A DNA stretch of 64,000 nucleotides from positions 101,722-165,721 of the forward strand of contig NZ_CANNBW010000012.1 in the NCBI RefSeq assembly GCF_947502995.1, in the 5' to 3' direction. The first letter of the stretch is position 1. Each line of letters opens with the position of its first letter. The position numbers and the translations under genes are program-made. Below the pieces are notes generated by a model that searched no databases, was not told where the DNA came from, and saw only the letters and a list, made by a program, of their open reading frames with translations. Source of the DNA: an uncultured Tenacibaculum sp. (lineage in GTDB: Bacteria > Bacteroidota > Bacteroidia > Flavobacteriales > Flavobacteriaceae). Below are positions 51,859 to 61,110 of the stretch, in pieces.

Positions 51859-52581
51859 TTATAATTTATTAAGTAGCTCTTCTATTTCTTTGTTTTTGTA
51901 TTTACTTAATTCTCGAACATTTTTAAAATACTTTTTAGCTTGTTCTTTATTGTTTAGTTGTAAGTAACTTAAACCTAAATACCAATTTGCTTTATCTTTA
52001 AATATTTCTTCTTTAGTAAGATATTCATTTAAAGCGTTAATTGCTTGTTCGGGTTGTTGTAAAGACAGTAAACAATTTGCTTTGTATAAAAGTAAATGTG
52101 GTTTTTGAGTGTTATTATACGCAGATTCAAATAAAGCTAAAGCTTCTTTGTATTCTTGCTTTTCATAGCTTAAAAAGGCTTTGAACTCTAAAGTTTCAGA
52201 CGATTCTCCTCTTACGATAGGTTGCACTACATTTTCATACGGACTGTAATATTCTTGAAATAAATCTTCTGAAGAAGTAGCATTATTATTCAGTAAGAAA
52301 TAAGCTCCCAGTGAAAAAATTAAAACTATGGATGCTGCAACCTTTAATAATGGGAATGCAGATTTTTTCTGTACTTTATTTGTAATGTTAAACTCTAAAT
52401 CTTGAAGTTCTTTCTTTAATTCTTCTCTTTTATTTTGTTGAATAGCTTGTTGTAGATTCGTTTGAAATTCAAAATCCTTTTTAAACTCTGAATCCGTATT
52501 GATTAATGAATCAAACTCTTCACGTTCCTTCGGAGACAAAGTATCTTCAAAATATTTTTCTATAAGTGAAAGTTTATCCAT
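51859..52581 (-). CDS. Anti-sigma-like membrane TPR protein
   Basis: 240 residues. The N-terminal region (IEKYFEDTLSPKEREEFDSL) resembles anti-sigma/FecR-associated N-termini. One membrane span lies near 80-100 (LLKVAASIVLIFSLGAYFLL). The C-terminal half has three tetratricopeptide repeats (KAFLSYEKQEYKEALALFESA, split as FLSYEKQEYKEAL and ALFESA; then YKANCLLSLQQPEQAINALN; then WYLGLSYLQLNNKEQAKKYF). It overlaps the sigma gene by 8 bases, so it probably controls that sigma factor or senses its signal. Confidence 0.8.
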   Translation of the reverse strand: MDKLSLIEKYFEDTLSPKEREEFDSLINTDSEFKKDFEFQTNLQQAIQQNKREELKKELQDLEFNITNKVQKKSAFPLLKVAASIVLIFSLGAYFLLNNNATSSEDLFQEYYSPYENVVQPIVRGESSETLEFKAFLSYEKQEYKEALALFESAYNNTQKPHLLLYKANCLLSLQQPEQAINALNEYLTKEEIFKDKANWYLGLSYLQLNNKEQAKKYFKNVRELSKYKNKEIEELLNKL

Positions 52582-53116
52582 TGATCTTAGATTTTAATTG
52601 TTTTAAACATCTTGATTTTTGACTCTTAACTACGTTTTTATTGTCGTATTTCAAATAGTCTTTAATCTCTTCTATAGTTAAATTATTATAATAAAATAGT
52701 GTAAGAATCTCTTTACATTTCTTTCCTAATTGAAGTAATGCTTTTTGAATTTGTCTTTGTTGTAGGTTAATTGTATCAGAAAAACTAGGAACTTCAACTG
52801 TATCATAATCATCTTTTATATCATGATTTACAATGCTTATTTCTTTGTTTTGTTTTCTGTTTTTATCGAAAATCATATATTTTCCTATACCAAACAAATA
52901 TGTTTTCAACGAACAATTTAAATCGTCTGTTTTTCCTTTTAGTACTTGTTCTCTAAAAGCAATAATAGCATCTTGATATACATCTAAGATGTCTTCATCA
53001 GAAGAACTAAACTTTTTACCAAACACTAAAAAAGGTTCTCTATACGCTATATAAATCTCCCTTAATATTTTAGTGTCTCCTTTTTTTATTCGCTGGAGTT
53101 TCTCACTATCATTCAT
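52574..53116 (-). CDS. ECF RNA polymerase sigma factor
   Basis: 180 residues. The sigma region 2 (FSSSDEDILDVYQDAIIAFREQV) and region 4 (QLGKKCKEILTLFYYNNLTI, then KYDNKNVVKSQKSRCL) fit sigma-70 family ECF factors of Bacteroidetes. It is in an operon with the anti-sigma-like gene. It is divergent from the DUF4412 gene at 53224. The recurring 29-bp element nearby is a candidate target. Confidence 0.92.
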   Translation of the reverse strand: MNDSEKLQRIKKGDTKILREIYIAYREPFLVFGKKFSSSDEDILDVYQDAIIAFREQVLKGKTDDLNCSLKTYLFGIGKYMIFDKNRKQNKEISIVNHDIKDDYDTVEVPSFSDTINLQQRQIQKALLQLGKKCKEILTLFYYNNLTIEEIKDYLKYDNKNVVKSQKSRCLKQLKSKING

Positions 53117-53172
53117 TTAGTGTCATTTTTTTCTAAAAGTAAACAAAAATCTCAAAAACTTTTTTCAATAGT

Positions 53173-53201
53173 AATGTTAACCTTTTTTAAAAGTAAACAT
53201 T
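53173..53201 (+). promoter_or_regulatory. 29-bp element upstream of the DUF4412 gene, copy 1
   Basis: It begins AATGTTAACCTTTTTT and ends AAACATT, an imperfect palindrome. Two further 29-bp copies precede the lipoprotein genes at 56916 and 62617. It could be an ECF promoter or a regulator site. Confidence 0.55.
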
Positions 53202-53223
53202 AAGCTATAAAACAGATACTATT

Positions 53224-53985
53224 ATGAAAACAAATAAACTAATTAAAACAGTATGTATTGTAGCGTGTTTGCTTTATGCACCAATGAATGTACAAGCTCA
53301 ATTTTGGAAAAAAGTAAGCAAAAGACTTCAAGATAAAGTTGAAAATAAAGCTATGAATAAAATTGATAAGAAAGCTGATGAAACGATAGACGGAGCTTTA
53401 AAAAATAAGAATAAAAAGAAAAAAACAACATCAGCAAACACAAAGTATTCCTTTAAAGGAAGCGTTACTGTAGAAGTTTCTAATGAGAAAAATGATAAAA
53501 CAGTTTTTAATCTTCTTTTTAATAGGAGGGAAGATGTGATTTGTATGGAAATGAATGTAGATGGTACCAATCAGATTTATAATGTAATTACACCATCTAA
53601 AATCATTTCTTTGATCAATGCGGACGGTATGAAGATTAAAAAAGAAAGCGAATCTATAGAATTTGATAATTCTGATAGAATGCCTCAAGGAGAAGAAGGA
53701 TTGATTAAAACTGGAAATACGAAAACTATTTTAGGATACAATTGTGAAGAATACCAATATAAAAACGAAGAAGGTTCTGCTTCAATTTGGGTAACATCAA
53801 GGTTTCCTATAAAATCTAACTATGCACCTTTATTAGGAATGACAAACAATACTAATATTAAAGGTTTTGTGCTAGAATTAAATTACGAATCTAAATCAGG
53901 TGAAAAAGGTTTAGTTCAAGTCATAAAAATAGAAAAAGACAAGAAGCAGGAGATAAATACTGCTGACTATAAATCAATGTTTTAA
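53224..53985 (+). CDS. DUF4412-type secreted protein
   Basis: 253 residues. A signal peptide (ACLLYAPMNVQA/Q) is followed by a Lys-rich helical stretch (about 25-75) and the DUF4412-like C-terminal domain (about 80-250) with GYNCEEYQYKNEEGSASIWV and GLVQVIKIEKD. It is probably periplasmic or outer-membrane associated. The function of the family is unknown. It starts the co-directional run 53224-56788 and is preceded by the 29-bp element. Confidence 0.85.
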   Translation: MKTNKLIKTVCIVACLLYAPMNVQAQFWKKVSKRLQDKVENKAMNKIDKKADETIDGALKNKNKKKKTTSANTKYSFKGSVTVEVSNEKNDKTVFNLLFNRREDVICMEMNVDGTNQIYNVITPSKIISLINADGMKIKKESESIEFDNSDRMPQGEEGLIKTGNTKTILGYNCEEYQYKNEEGSASIWVTSRFPIKSNYAPLLGMTNNTNIKGFVLELNYESKSGEKGLVQVIKIEKDKKQEINTADYKSMF

Positions 53986-53987
53986 TT

Positions 53988-54593
53988 ATGAAAGCCGTTT
54001 TATATGTTTTAGGAGTTATGTTACTTATGATTTATCCTAAAGAAGAAAGAAAGGAATTCACAGAGCTTAATCATAAAGAGGAATTTAAGATTACAAAAAA
54101 TTCAAAACCATACATCAAAATTAGTTTTAAGAACGGACCGTTTAAAGGGACACATATTTTTAAACCTGCAAAAGGAGATTACTTGAGTCAAATTAATCTC
54201 GGGTTTCACGATAAGGTAAGTCAAATAAGTGCCAATAAAATTATTTCTGAAAAAGGAATTCAGATTCATAATTTTTCAAGAAGTTTTTTAGGAGAAGCCA
54301 AAGTAGGGGATCAGACTACTAAAAAATATACTTCAGGATGTGGTCATTTAAACTTTATAGATCTTAAGAATAATCAGAAGTATAAAAGAATTGATGGAGA
54401 TTTTACTGGTTGTACGAAGACTAAAATTACCAAAGTTACTCCATGGAAAAAAGGTGTTGTAAAATTTAGAAGAAAAGTTACAGGAACATTCACAGATTCA
54501 ATAAAATTTAAAATAATTAACGACGACGGTTCAGAAGAAACAATAATAACAGAAGTTACTATAGAGTTTTTAGCGAATCAATCTAAATTTTAA
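53988..54593 (+). CDS. Secreted protein of the GCG/DFTGC paralogue family, member 1
   Basis: 201 residues with a short hydrophobic N-terminus (VLYVLGVMLLMIYP). The mature part shares with the proteins at 56916 and 62617 the landmarks GPFKGTHIFK, SGCGHLNF, DGDFTGCTK and VTIEF near the end. Its paralogues are lipoproteins; here no lipobox Cys is seen. It starts 2 bases after the DUF4412 stop. Function unknown. The last 126 bases recur at 62326-62451. Confidence 0.8.
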   Translation: MKAVLYVLGVMLLMIYPKEERKEFTELNHKEEFKITKNSKPYIKISFKNGPFKGTHIFKPAKGDYLSQINLGFHDKVSQISANKIISEKGIQIHNFSRSFLGEAKVGDQTTKKYTSGCGHLNFIDLKNNQKYKRIDGDFTGCTKTKITKVTPWKKGVVKFRRKVTGTFTDSIKFKIINDDGSEETIITEVTIEFLANQSKF

Positions 54594-54604
54594 AATAAGA
54601 ACTT

Positions 54605-56788
54605 ATGAAAACATATGTATTTATTATAATTTTAATTGTATTTAGTTATTCTTGTGTTTATGGTCAATTAAAAATATTAGATGAACCATCAGGAAGTGGT
54701 TCAGGTTTTGTACAATCTGTAGCCATATATGATAATGATATTTTATATACGTTTATAGACAACAGTACAACTGGAACTTCTGGTATTTATTTAAGCATTG
54801 GAGATAAACAAACTCGTGTAGATTTAACTCCTGGTACAAATAAAATAGCTTTATTTCAAGAAACTATATCTAATGCTAATTATGCTTTATATAAAGAGGG
54901 GAATTTTTCAGCAGGAAAGGATATTTATGCTAAAATTTTTCAAACAGGACAAGATACTTATGTAGCTAAACTAAATGATTTAAGAACTTTATTAATTCCT
55001 GAAAACAGATTTACAAAAGAAAAACCAGGCGGGAATAAAAACATACAATTAGTTGCAAATGATGGTGTTATTAGTATCGATACAATTTTTGAAGGAGGAA
55101 AGAATAAATTGCTTTTACGTCATTTTATTGCAAATTCTACTACTTCGGAGTCTAGAGAATATAAGTTAGATGCTGAGTTATTTAACTCAAAACCTACTAA
55201 TTTTTTTAGTTGGGATGGAAAAGTATTTTTTGTTGCTAATTATTTGGGAGAGAAAGATATATATAAGGTGGATGCCTTAACTAATATAAGAGTAACACAA
55301 AATAAGGTAAGTAAACCAACAGCTTTTAAAGGAGTGAGTCCTAATAATTTTTTATTAGATGATCGTATTTATTTTACTGGTAGAGATGGCTTTTATACTA
55401 ATGTTGTTCCTGGACCTGTTGACCGTAATTATCCTACTGCAATTTGTTATAGTAATGGAGATATCGATTTTGGTAGTACTGAAACGGCAATATATAATGG
55501 AGATGATGGTTCACTTGGTTATAAAGCATATTCTAATACAGAATTTTCATCACAAATTTTAGGAAAAATTGATTCTCAAATTTTGTATTATAAAACAGGA
55601 AGTTTTGGTGGATCTTTTCACTCTGCTCCGGCTGATGAAAATTTAGGAATTACCACACAATCATCAAGCTCTTTTAAATTCATTCAATTTGAAAATGAGG
55701 TATTTATCCTGTCAAAAACTAGTAATGGGACAATACGTTTATACAAAACAAATGGTCAAGCTAGCGGAACAGATTATGCGGATTTACCTCCTTTTATAAC
55801 AGCTTTTGCTAATAACTTTGGAACCATAAAGATTAATAACGATAAACTATATTTCTTAGCTAGATATTCAATGTCAGGAGCATCAAGATATCAGCTTCTA
55901 TCATACGATCCTAAAGTAAATTTACCAATCACTATTGAATTTTCTTTTCCTGAAGGAATAGATTTGAATTTAAATAATTTTTATACTTATAATTCAGGGT
56001 TTGTATTTACAACTAATGATGGAAAATTGTATACTCTAAACGCTGAAAAAAGAGCAGAAATTATAACACCAAATAATGCTAATAGAAATTCATTAAGTTC
56101 TACAATAGCTTCATTAGAGTATAATGGAAATCCGTATACAGCTGAAATTAAATCAATTAATAGTAGTGTGAATAAAGTAAAGATTCAGGTGCTCGACACA
56201 ATTTCCTCTATTTATAAAAATGAAATAGTAAATTTACCAAATTCAATAGATAAGCAAAGAATTGCAAATGTGTTTTACAACATAAACAGTATAGAAGCCT
56301 CTACTAGTATTAATGAATATGATGTAGAATTATCATATCATAAAAATGATTTTCAAAATACTTCAATAAGTGCAAGTGATATTTCTGTTCTTATTTTTCA
56401 AAATAATGCTTGGCAAGAAGTAACTCCTCATGCTTTTGATAATGTTAACCAAACCATCCGATTAAATATTAATTTAGAAAAAAAAGCTTATTTATTTATA
56501 AAACACAATAGTGTTCTATCTATTGAAGATGAAAAAAATAATAAAACAAAAAAAATTAAAATATTTCCTAATCCTGCTTCAAAAGAAATAAAAATTTATC
56601 CTAAAAATATTGAAACAATTGATAACGTTGAAATATATACAATTACAGGGCAATTGGTTTTAAAGAAAAAAGTAATTAAAAATTTAGAGTTCTCTCTGAA
56701 TTTAAACGGATTGAATTCTGGTATTTATCTGGTTAAAATAAAAACAAATACTTCTGTTTTTTTCCAAAAAATAATAGTAGATAATTAG
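54605..56788 (+). CDS. Large secreted T9SS protein, unknown function
   Basis: 727 residues. The signal peptide (YVFIIILIVFSYSCVYG/Q) is followed by a long beta-rich body with repeated strands of the DGKVFFVANYLGEKDIYKVD kind, suggestive of a beta-propeller-like fold. The C-terminal T9SS type A domain is KIKIFPNPASKEIKI.. TGQLVLKKK.. NSGIYLVKIKTN. It is the third gene of the run. Only its 3' end occurs in the duplication at 62465. Confidence 0.85.
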   Translation: MKTYVFIIILIVFSYSCVYGQLKILDEPSGSGSGFVQSVAIYDNDILYTFIDNSTTGTSGIYLSIGDKQTRVDLTPGTNKIALFQETISNANYALYKEGNFSAGKDIYAKIFQTGQDTYVAKLNDLRTLLIPENRFTKEKPGGNKNIQLVANDGVISIDTIFEGGKNKLLLRHFIANSTTSESREYKLDAELFNSKPTNFFSWDGKVFFVANYLGEKDIYKVDALTNIRVTQNKVSKPTAFKGVSPNNFLLDDRIYFTGRDGFYTNVVPGPVDRNYPTAICYSNGDIDFGSTETAIYNGDDGSLGYKAYSNTEFSSQILGKIDSQILYYKTGSFGGSFHSAPADENLGITTQSSSSFKFIQFENEVFILSKTSNGTIRLYKTNGQASGTDYADLPPFITAFANNFGTIKINNDKLYFLARYSMSGASRYQLLSYDPKVNLPITIEFSFPEGIDLNLNNFYTYNSGFVFTTNDGKLYTLNAEKRAEIITPNNANRNSLSSTIASLEYNGNPYTAEIKSINSSVNKVKIQVLDTISSIYKNEIVNLPNSIDKQRIANVFYNINSIEASTSINEYDVELSYHKNDFQNTSISASDISVLIFQNNAWQEVTPHAFDNVNQTIRLNINLEKKAYLFIKHNSVLSIEDEKNNKTKKIKIFPNPASKEIKIYPKNIETIDNVEIYTITGQLVLKKKVIKNLEFSLNLNGLNSGIYLVKIKTNTSVFFQKIIVDN

Positions 56789-56820
56789 TTTTTTTGATAG
56801 AAATGTTTGTTCTGCTTTAG

Positions 56821-56852
56821 GTCTCAGTATTCATAATACTGGGACTTTTTGA
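56821..56852 (+). terminator. Terminator of the DUF4412-T9SS run
   Basis: GTCTCAGTATT (56821-56831) pairs with AATACTGGGAC (56835-56845), followed by TTTTTGAT. Confidence 0.85.
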
Positions 56853-56856
56853 TAAT

Positions 56857-56885
56857 AATGTTAACCTTTTTTCTGAAAAAACATT
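56857..56885 (+). promoter_or_regulatory. 29-bp element upstream of the lipoprotein pair, copy 2
   Basis: AATGTTAACCTTTTTT at the left end and AACATT at the right end, as in copy 1; 31 bases before ATG 56916. Confidence 0.55.
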
Positions 56886-56915
56886 AATAGACGTACAATC
56901 AAAAAACACAAAGAA

Positions 56916-57515
56916 ATGAAAAAAAGAAATCTTTTATTAGCGCTAATTTTAGCTGTTAATTTTTATTCATGTAGTAAAGATGAAGAAACTATTAATGAAG
57001 AAGTTGTTCAGGAAATAAATGAAGAGCTTCAACTTACAATTGAGTTTGCAGATGGACCACACAAAGGAACTTATACATTCAAAGAAATTGAAAATAAGTT
57101 TGATAGTAACATTGATGGAGATCTATTTAATGGAAATTCAAGTTTCGAATTTAAAAATATAACAACAGAAAATAATCTCATTTTAAATAACTTCAGAAGA
57201 ACTTTAAAAGGATCTCTAGATATTGGAAAAATAGAAAGTATTGAATTTACCAATGGTTGCGGAAGTCTTTTTTTTAGAGATGAAAACAATAGTTTTTCTT
57301 ACAAAGAAATACGAGCAGATTTTACAGGTTGTTCCACTACTGAAGTGTTAGAAGTCTCATCTTGGCAAAAAGATTTAGCTTACGAAAAACGAAAAATAAA
57401 AGCACAATTTCAGGAGGATATAACAATGCAAATTATAAAAGACGATAACAGTATTTCAGAAGTAAATACTACGATTAAAGTGAGTTTTATTGCAGAACAA
57501 AAAAAATTGATTTAA
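56916..57515 (+). CDS. Lipoprotein of the GCG/DFTGC paralogue family, member 2
   Basis: 199 residues with a lipobox (ALILAVNFYSC/S). Landmarks of the family are ADGPHKGTYTF, TNGCGSLFFRDENN, IRADFTGCSTTE and ITMQIIKDDNS. It is a paralogue of the protein at 53988 and almost identical to that at 62617. It forms a pair with 57517, 1 base apart. The 29-bp element precedes it. Function unknown; probably an outer-membrane or periplasmic lipoprotein. Confidence 0.85.
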   Translation: MKKRNLLLALILAVNFYSCSKDEETINEEVVQEINEELQLTIEFADGPHKGTYTFKEIENKFDSNIDGDLFNGNSSFEFKNITTENNLILNNFRRTLKGSLDIGKIESIEFTNGCGSLFFRDENNSFSYKEIRADFTGCSTTEVLEVSSWQKDLAYEKRKIKAQFQEDITMQIIKDDNSISEVNTTIKVSFIAEQKKLI

Positions 57516-57516
57516 G

Positions 57517-58197
57517 ATGAAGAAAATATTGAATTATAGTTTGTTTTTATTGATTTTATTATCGTTTTCATGTAGTAAAGATGATGAAGTTTTAGAGGAA
57601 GTAAAACCGTTACATGAGGCGGTAGTTGGTAATTTAAATAATGCTTTGAATTTTACAGTGTTACCAGGTGCTATGGTTGTTAATACTAATGAAACATCGA
57701 AAGAAGCTGTTACTGCTTTTGATGATCTTGTTAGAATTGCGGATCAGATTGTAACTTTTTTAGAAGTGCCAAAGACTACAATTTCCTCAGATATTACAAA
57801 TAATAAAGAATCATTTAGTTGGTTAGATAATCTTTTTGGCGATACTGTAGAGGTAAATTACGAAATAGAAAAGGAATCTGACAGATATGTTTTCAGTTAT
57901 AAAGCTACTAAAGGTGATTTTTCTTTAGAGTTTATAAAAGGAAACACATTATTAGATGAAAATGCAGGGATTTTTATAATAAATGAAGGAAATGCAATTG
58001 GATCTTTAAGTTGGGAAATCACAGAAAAAGATTTAATAATAGAGCTACTTTTTGAAGGAAAAACTACTTTAACTTATAATAAAACAGATAAATCTGGAAC
58101 CTTAATTAGTGGAGATATAACATACCAATGGAATGAAGATGGTAGTGGTTCATTAACAGATACAAGTTTAAATACACCAGTTGTAAAAACATGGTAA
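57517..58197 (+). CDS. Lipoprotein of unknown function (pair member)
   Basis: 226 residues with a lipobox (LFLLILLSFSC/S). The helical N-terminal half (about 25-100) is followed by a beta-rich C-terminal half with NYEIEKESDRYVFSYKATKG and TYNKTDKSGTLISGDITYQW. It is always next to the GCG/DFTGC lipoprotein, both here and at 63218. No family recognised. It ends 31 bases before a bidirectional terminator. Confidence 0.82.
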   Translation: MKKILNYSLFLLILLSFSCSKDDEVLEEVKPLHEAVVGNLNNALNFTVLPGAMVVNTNETSKEAVTAFDDLVRIADQIVTFLEVPKTTISSDITNNKESFSWLDNLFGDTVEVNYEIEKESDRYVFSYKATKGDFSLEFIKGNTLLDENAGIFIINEGNAIGSLSWEITEKDLIIELLFEGKTTLTYNKTDKSGTLISGDITYQWNEDGSGSLTDTSLNTPVVKTW

Positions 58198-58228
58198 TTT
58201 TTATTATGATGATTAATAATTTGTTTCA

Positions 58229-58262
58229 AAAAAAGAGCTACCTAAACAGGTAGCTCTTTTGA
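58229..58262. terminator. Bidirectional terminator
   Basis: AAAAGAGCTACCT (58231-58243) pairs with AGGTAGCTCTTTT (58248-58260), with A and T runs on both sides. Confidence 0.9.
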
Positions 58263-58282
58263 ATTTATATATTAAATTATAA

Positions 58283-61045
58283 CTATTTGATTACAATTTT
58301 TCTTGTAGAAATTTTCTTTTCAGAATTAATAACTTGAACTAAATATACTCCACTACTTAAATTTGTAGAAATTAATTGTTTTTCGTTATCGTTAAAATCT
58401 ACTTTCTTAGCAAGAACTTGACTTCCTGATAAATTAAATACATTAATATCTGTTGCTCCATTTTCTCTTTTAGCGAAAACAGTAAATTCACCGTTAGATA
58501 CTGTTGGATAAACTGTAAAGATTTTATCGCCTTTTAATACTTCATCAACAGAAGCAGTTGCAGCGGTAAAAGCCCCAGAGAATACACCTCTACCATAAGT
58601 TGCGGCAAAAACAACATTATCATCTCTTAAATCTAAATCAAGAACAGGAACGTTACTCATACCATTGTCAGATCTTGTCCAACTTGGAGAAGTTGCACTA
58701 AAGTTAGATGTTTTCCAAACCCCTAAATCAGTACCGATAATCACTTCTTCTCTATTCAAAGGGTTTTGTAAAATTGATTTAACAGGAATATCTGGGAAAT
58801 TCCCTTCTTTATCAAACCAAGTAGTACCACCATCGTTAGTATACCAGATGTTTCTTACACCATAATTATGAAATGTAACGAAAATGTCATTTTCAGTAGC
58901 TCCAAATTCAATATCAGATATAGAACCTACAAACTCACTTCCTGTAATATCTGTCCAAGTAGGGCTAGAAGTATTAGCATTTTGAATTTTTAAAAGTTTA
59001 CCGTTTTTTAAACCAGCAAATAAGTTTGTAGCAGACGTAGTATAAGGTGAAACTTTTAATGAAGAAGGTTCAGAATCCATCATGATTATATTTAATAGAT
59101 CTGATTTAGATACTGTTCCAGTCTTAAAACCAGAGTATTTTCTTATTTTGTACAAATTGTTACTACTATTATTAGATGAATAATTACTATAGAGTATATC
59201 TAGATTAGAATCTAAATCCTGTTGGTTTATAAAGTCTCCATTGTTTACATTTTCATCATTTATTGATAAGGTTCGGTTTCTAAGTCCAATTGTACTAAAG
59301 AAACTTATAAAGCTATTAAAAGTAGTATTTGTAATGTAATAAGTGTCATTTCCATCTTGATCAAAAAAGCTAGAAGCACCATCACCCCCTGTTGTTTCTC
59401 TTGATTCAGTAATACCACTACCTGCATTTTCAAATATTAAGGTACCATTATCTTGTGCACCAGCTAAAAAATTGTCTCCGGGTAATGATGTAGTTGGGGC
59501 AACACCAAGAGTATAAAATTGAAGTGTATTATAGTTATTATTTCTAGAATTGATATCAATACCAGCATTTTCACTATAATAAACACCACCATCATTAGAA
59601 AAAACCATTTTTAAAGATGATGCAAATGCAATACCATGGTGATCTGCATGAACATATTGAATGTTAAACCTACCTACCCATTCAGATATTTGATTCCAAG
59701 TACTACCACCATCTATTGATTTAAACAAATCAATTCCACCAGCATACAAAACATTATCATTGTTAGGGTCAACTTTTATTAATAAATCATAAAAAGCTTG
59801 CCCTCTAGTAAAATCATTCGCAGCAATATCTGGATCAGCAGCATTTGGTAAAGCTGTCTCATTTAAATTAATGAAGCCATTAGTCGTTTTGTATATTTTT
59901 ACAGGAGTACGAGAACTTCTTATTTCAGCTAAAACATATGCGGTATTAGCATTTGAGGATGATAATGTAATTTCTGTTCTATCTCCATTCGGAATAGTAT
60001 TTATAACATCAAAGTTTGTCCCATCTGTAGATTTTAAAATTGTTCCACCTCCATCTCTAGAAGTATCGCTGCTAATTGTACTTACAAAAATTGAGTTGTC
60101 AATAGAAATCTTTATGTTATTAGGTTCATAATTATTTCCTCTAGGTGTTTTAGGTAAATTCAATCTTGAAAAATTGTTACCATCTGTAGATTTGTAAACA
60201 CCAAAGCTGTCACTTCCTATTATTGTTGTTGTTGGGTTAGTGCTTGAGTATGACGCATCAGCTACAGCAATGTATAATTCTGAATTACCGTTATTATTTC
60301 TTATTGCTATATCGTTTATATGTGCTATACCTGGAACTAGTGCGGTTCCAGAAGTATTATTAATAACTGCGTCACCAGTAATTCCGCCAAAAATTTTTCC
60401 CCACGTATTACCTCCATCTGAAGATTTCCATAATCCATTCCCATTAACATCACCTTGAACGTAAGATTCCCCAGTACCAACATAAAAGATTTTAGAATTA
60501 TTAGGGTCTACAGCAATAGAAGAAACAGATAAATTTTCCGGAAGATCCATTCTTACCCATTGAGAATTAGGATTGCTAATATTTGTATTCTTCCATAATC
60601 CTCCACTAACTCCACCTGCAATAACTGTTTCATCAGTCGTATCGTTCGGATCGAATATTATAGCTCTTGTTCTTCCTCCCACATTATTAGGTCCTCTCTC
60701 TATCCAAGGATTATCAGCTGCATCTCCAGGTACTCTTTGCCTTATACTATTTAATCTCTCTTGTAAATTGTATACATTTTCTTTATGAACTTTTCCTGTA
60801 GAAGGATTAATTTCACTTAAGTATTTTTGTTCGAAATAAGCATTTGGAGGCAAACCTGCATCTTTTCTTTCTTGTCTTGATAAACTTCCAGTCTTTTGAT
60901 AAGGATGTTCTTTAAGAAATTTCGCGTGACTTTTTCTTAGTTTTTCAACATTATTTAATGTCGATTCTTTAGAATTAAAATATAAAAAGCTACCAGCAGA
61001 AAACATTAATAAAGCTGATGCTGAATAGAGTAGTTTTCGTTTCAT
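58283..61045 (-). CDS. Secreted T9SS protein with Asp-box (BNR/sortilin-like) repeats
   Basis: 920 residues. A signal peptide or anchor (LLYSASALLMFSAGSFLYF) is followed by a propeptide-like charged region. A long beta-propeller-like body follows with many Asp-box motifs such as SSDGGNTW, KSTDGTNF, KSIDGGSTW and YTNDGGTTW. The C-terminal T9SS type A domain is FTVYPTVSNGEFTVF.. GVYLVQV.. STRKIVIK. It is probably exported to the surface as an adhesin or hydrolase-like protein; no catalytic residue is recognisable. Confidence 0.88.
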   Translation of the reverse strand: MKRKLLYSASALLMFSAGSFLYFNSKESTLNNVEKLRKSHAKFLKEHPYQKTGSLSRQERKDAGLPPNAYFEQKYLSEINPSTGKVHKENVYNLQERLNSIRQRVPGDAADNPWIERGPNNVGGRTRAIIFDPNDTTDETVIAGGVSGGLWKNTNISNPNSQWVRMDLPENLSVSSIAVDPNNSKIFYVGTGESYVQGDVNGNGLWKSSDGGNTWGKIFGGITGDAVINNTSGTALVPGIAHINDIAIRNNNGNSELYIAVADASYSSTNPTTTIIGSDSFGVYKSTDGNNFSRLNLPKTPRGNNYEPNNIKISIDNSIFVSTISSDTSRDGGGTILKSTDGTNFDVINTIPNGDRTEITLSSSNANTAYVLAEIRSSRTPVKIYKTTNGFINLNETALPNAADPDIAANDFTRGQAFYDLLIKVDPNNDNVLYAGGIDLFKSIDGGSTWNQISEWVGRFNIQYVHADHHGIAFASSLKMVFSNDGGVYYSENAGIDINSRNNNYNTLQFYTLGVAPTTSLPGDNFLAGAQDNGTLIFENAGSGITESRETTGGDGASSFFDQDGNDTYYITNTTFNSFISFFSTIGLRNRTLSINDENVNNGDFINQQDLDSNLDILYSNYSSNNSSNNLYKIRKYSGFKTGTVSKSDLLNIIMMDSEPSSLKVSPYTTSATNLFAGLKNGKLLKIQNANTSSPTWTDITGSEFVGSISDIEFGATENDIFVTFHNYGVRNIWYTNDGGTTWFDKEGNFPDIPVKSILQNPLNREEVIIGTDLGVWKTSNFSATSPSWTRSDNGMSNVPVLDLDLRDDNVVFAATYGRGVFSGAFTAATASVDEVLKGDKIFTVYPTVSNGEFTVFAKRENGATDINVFNLSGSQVLAKKVDFNDNEKQLISTNLSSGVYLVQVINSEKKISTRKIVIK

Positions 61046-61110
61046 TTAAAAGAAATATTAAATTTTTGCTAATTTACTAGTAATTAGTTGTTTTTTTAGT
61101 TTTTTTAACA

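Larger units (their letters stand above)
56764..58226 (+). repeat. Source copy of the 1.46-kb direct repeat
   Basis: It repeats at 62465-63925 with very few differences. It contains the terminator, the 29-bp element and the two lipoprotein genes. Confidence 0.9.
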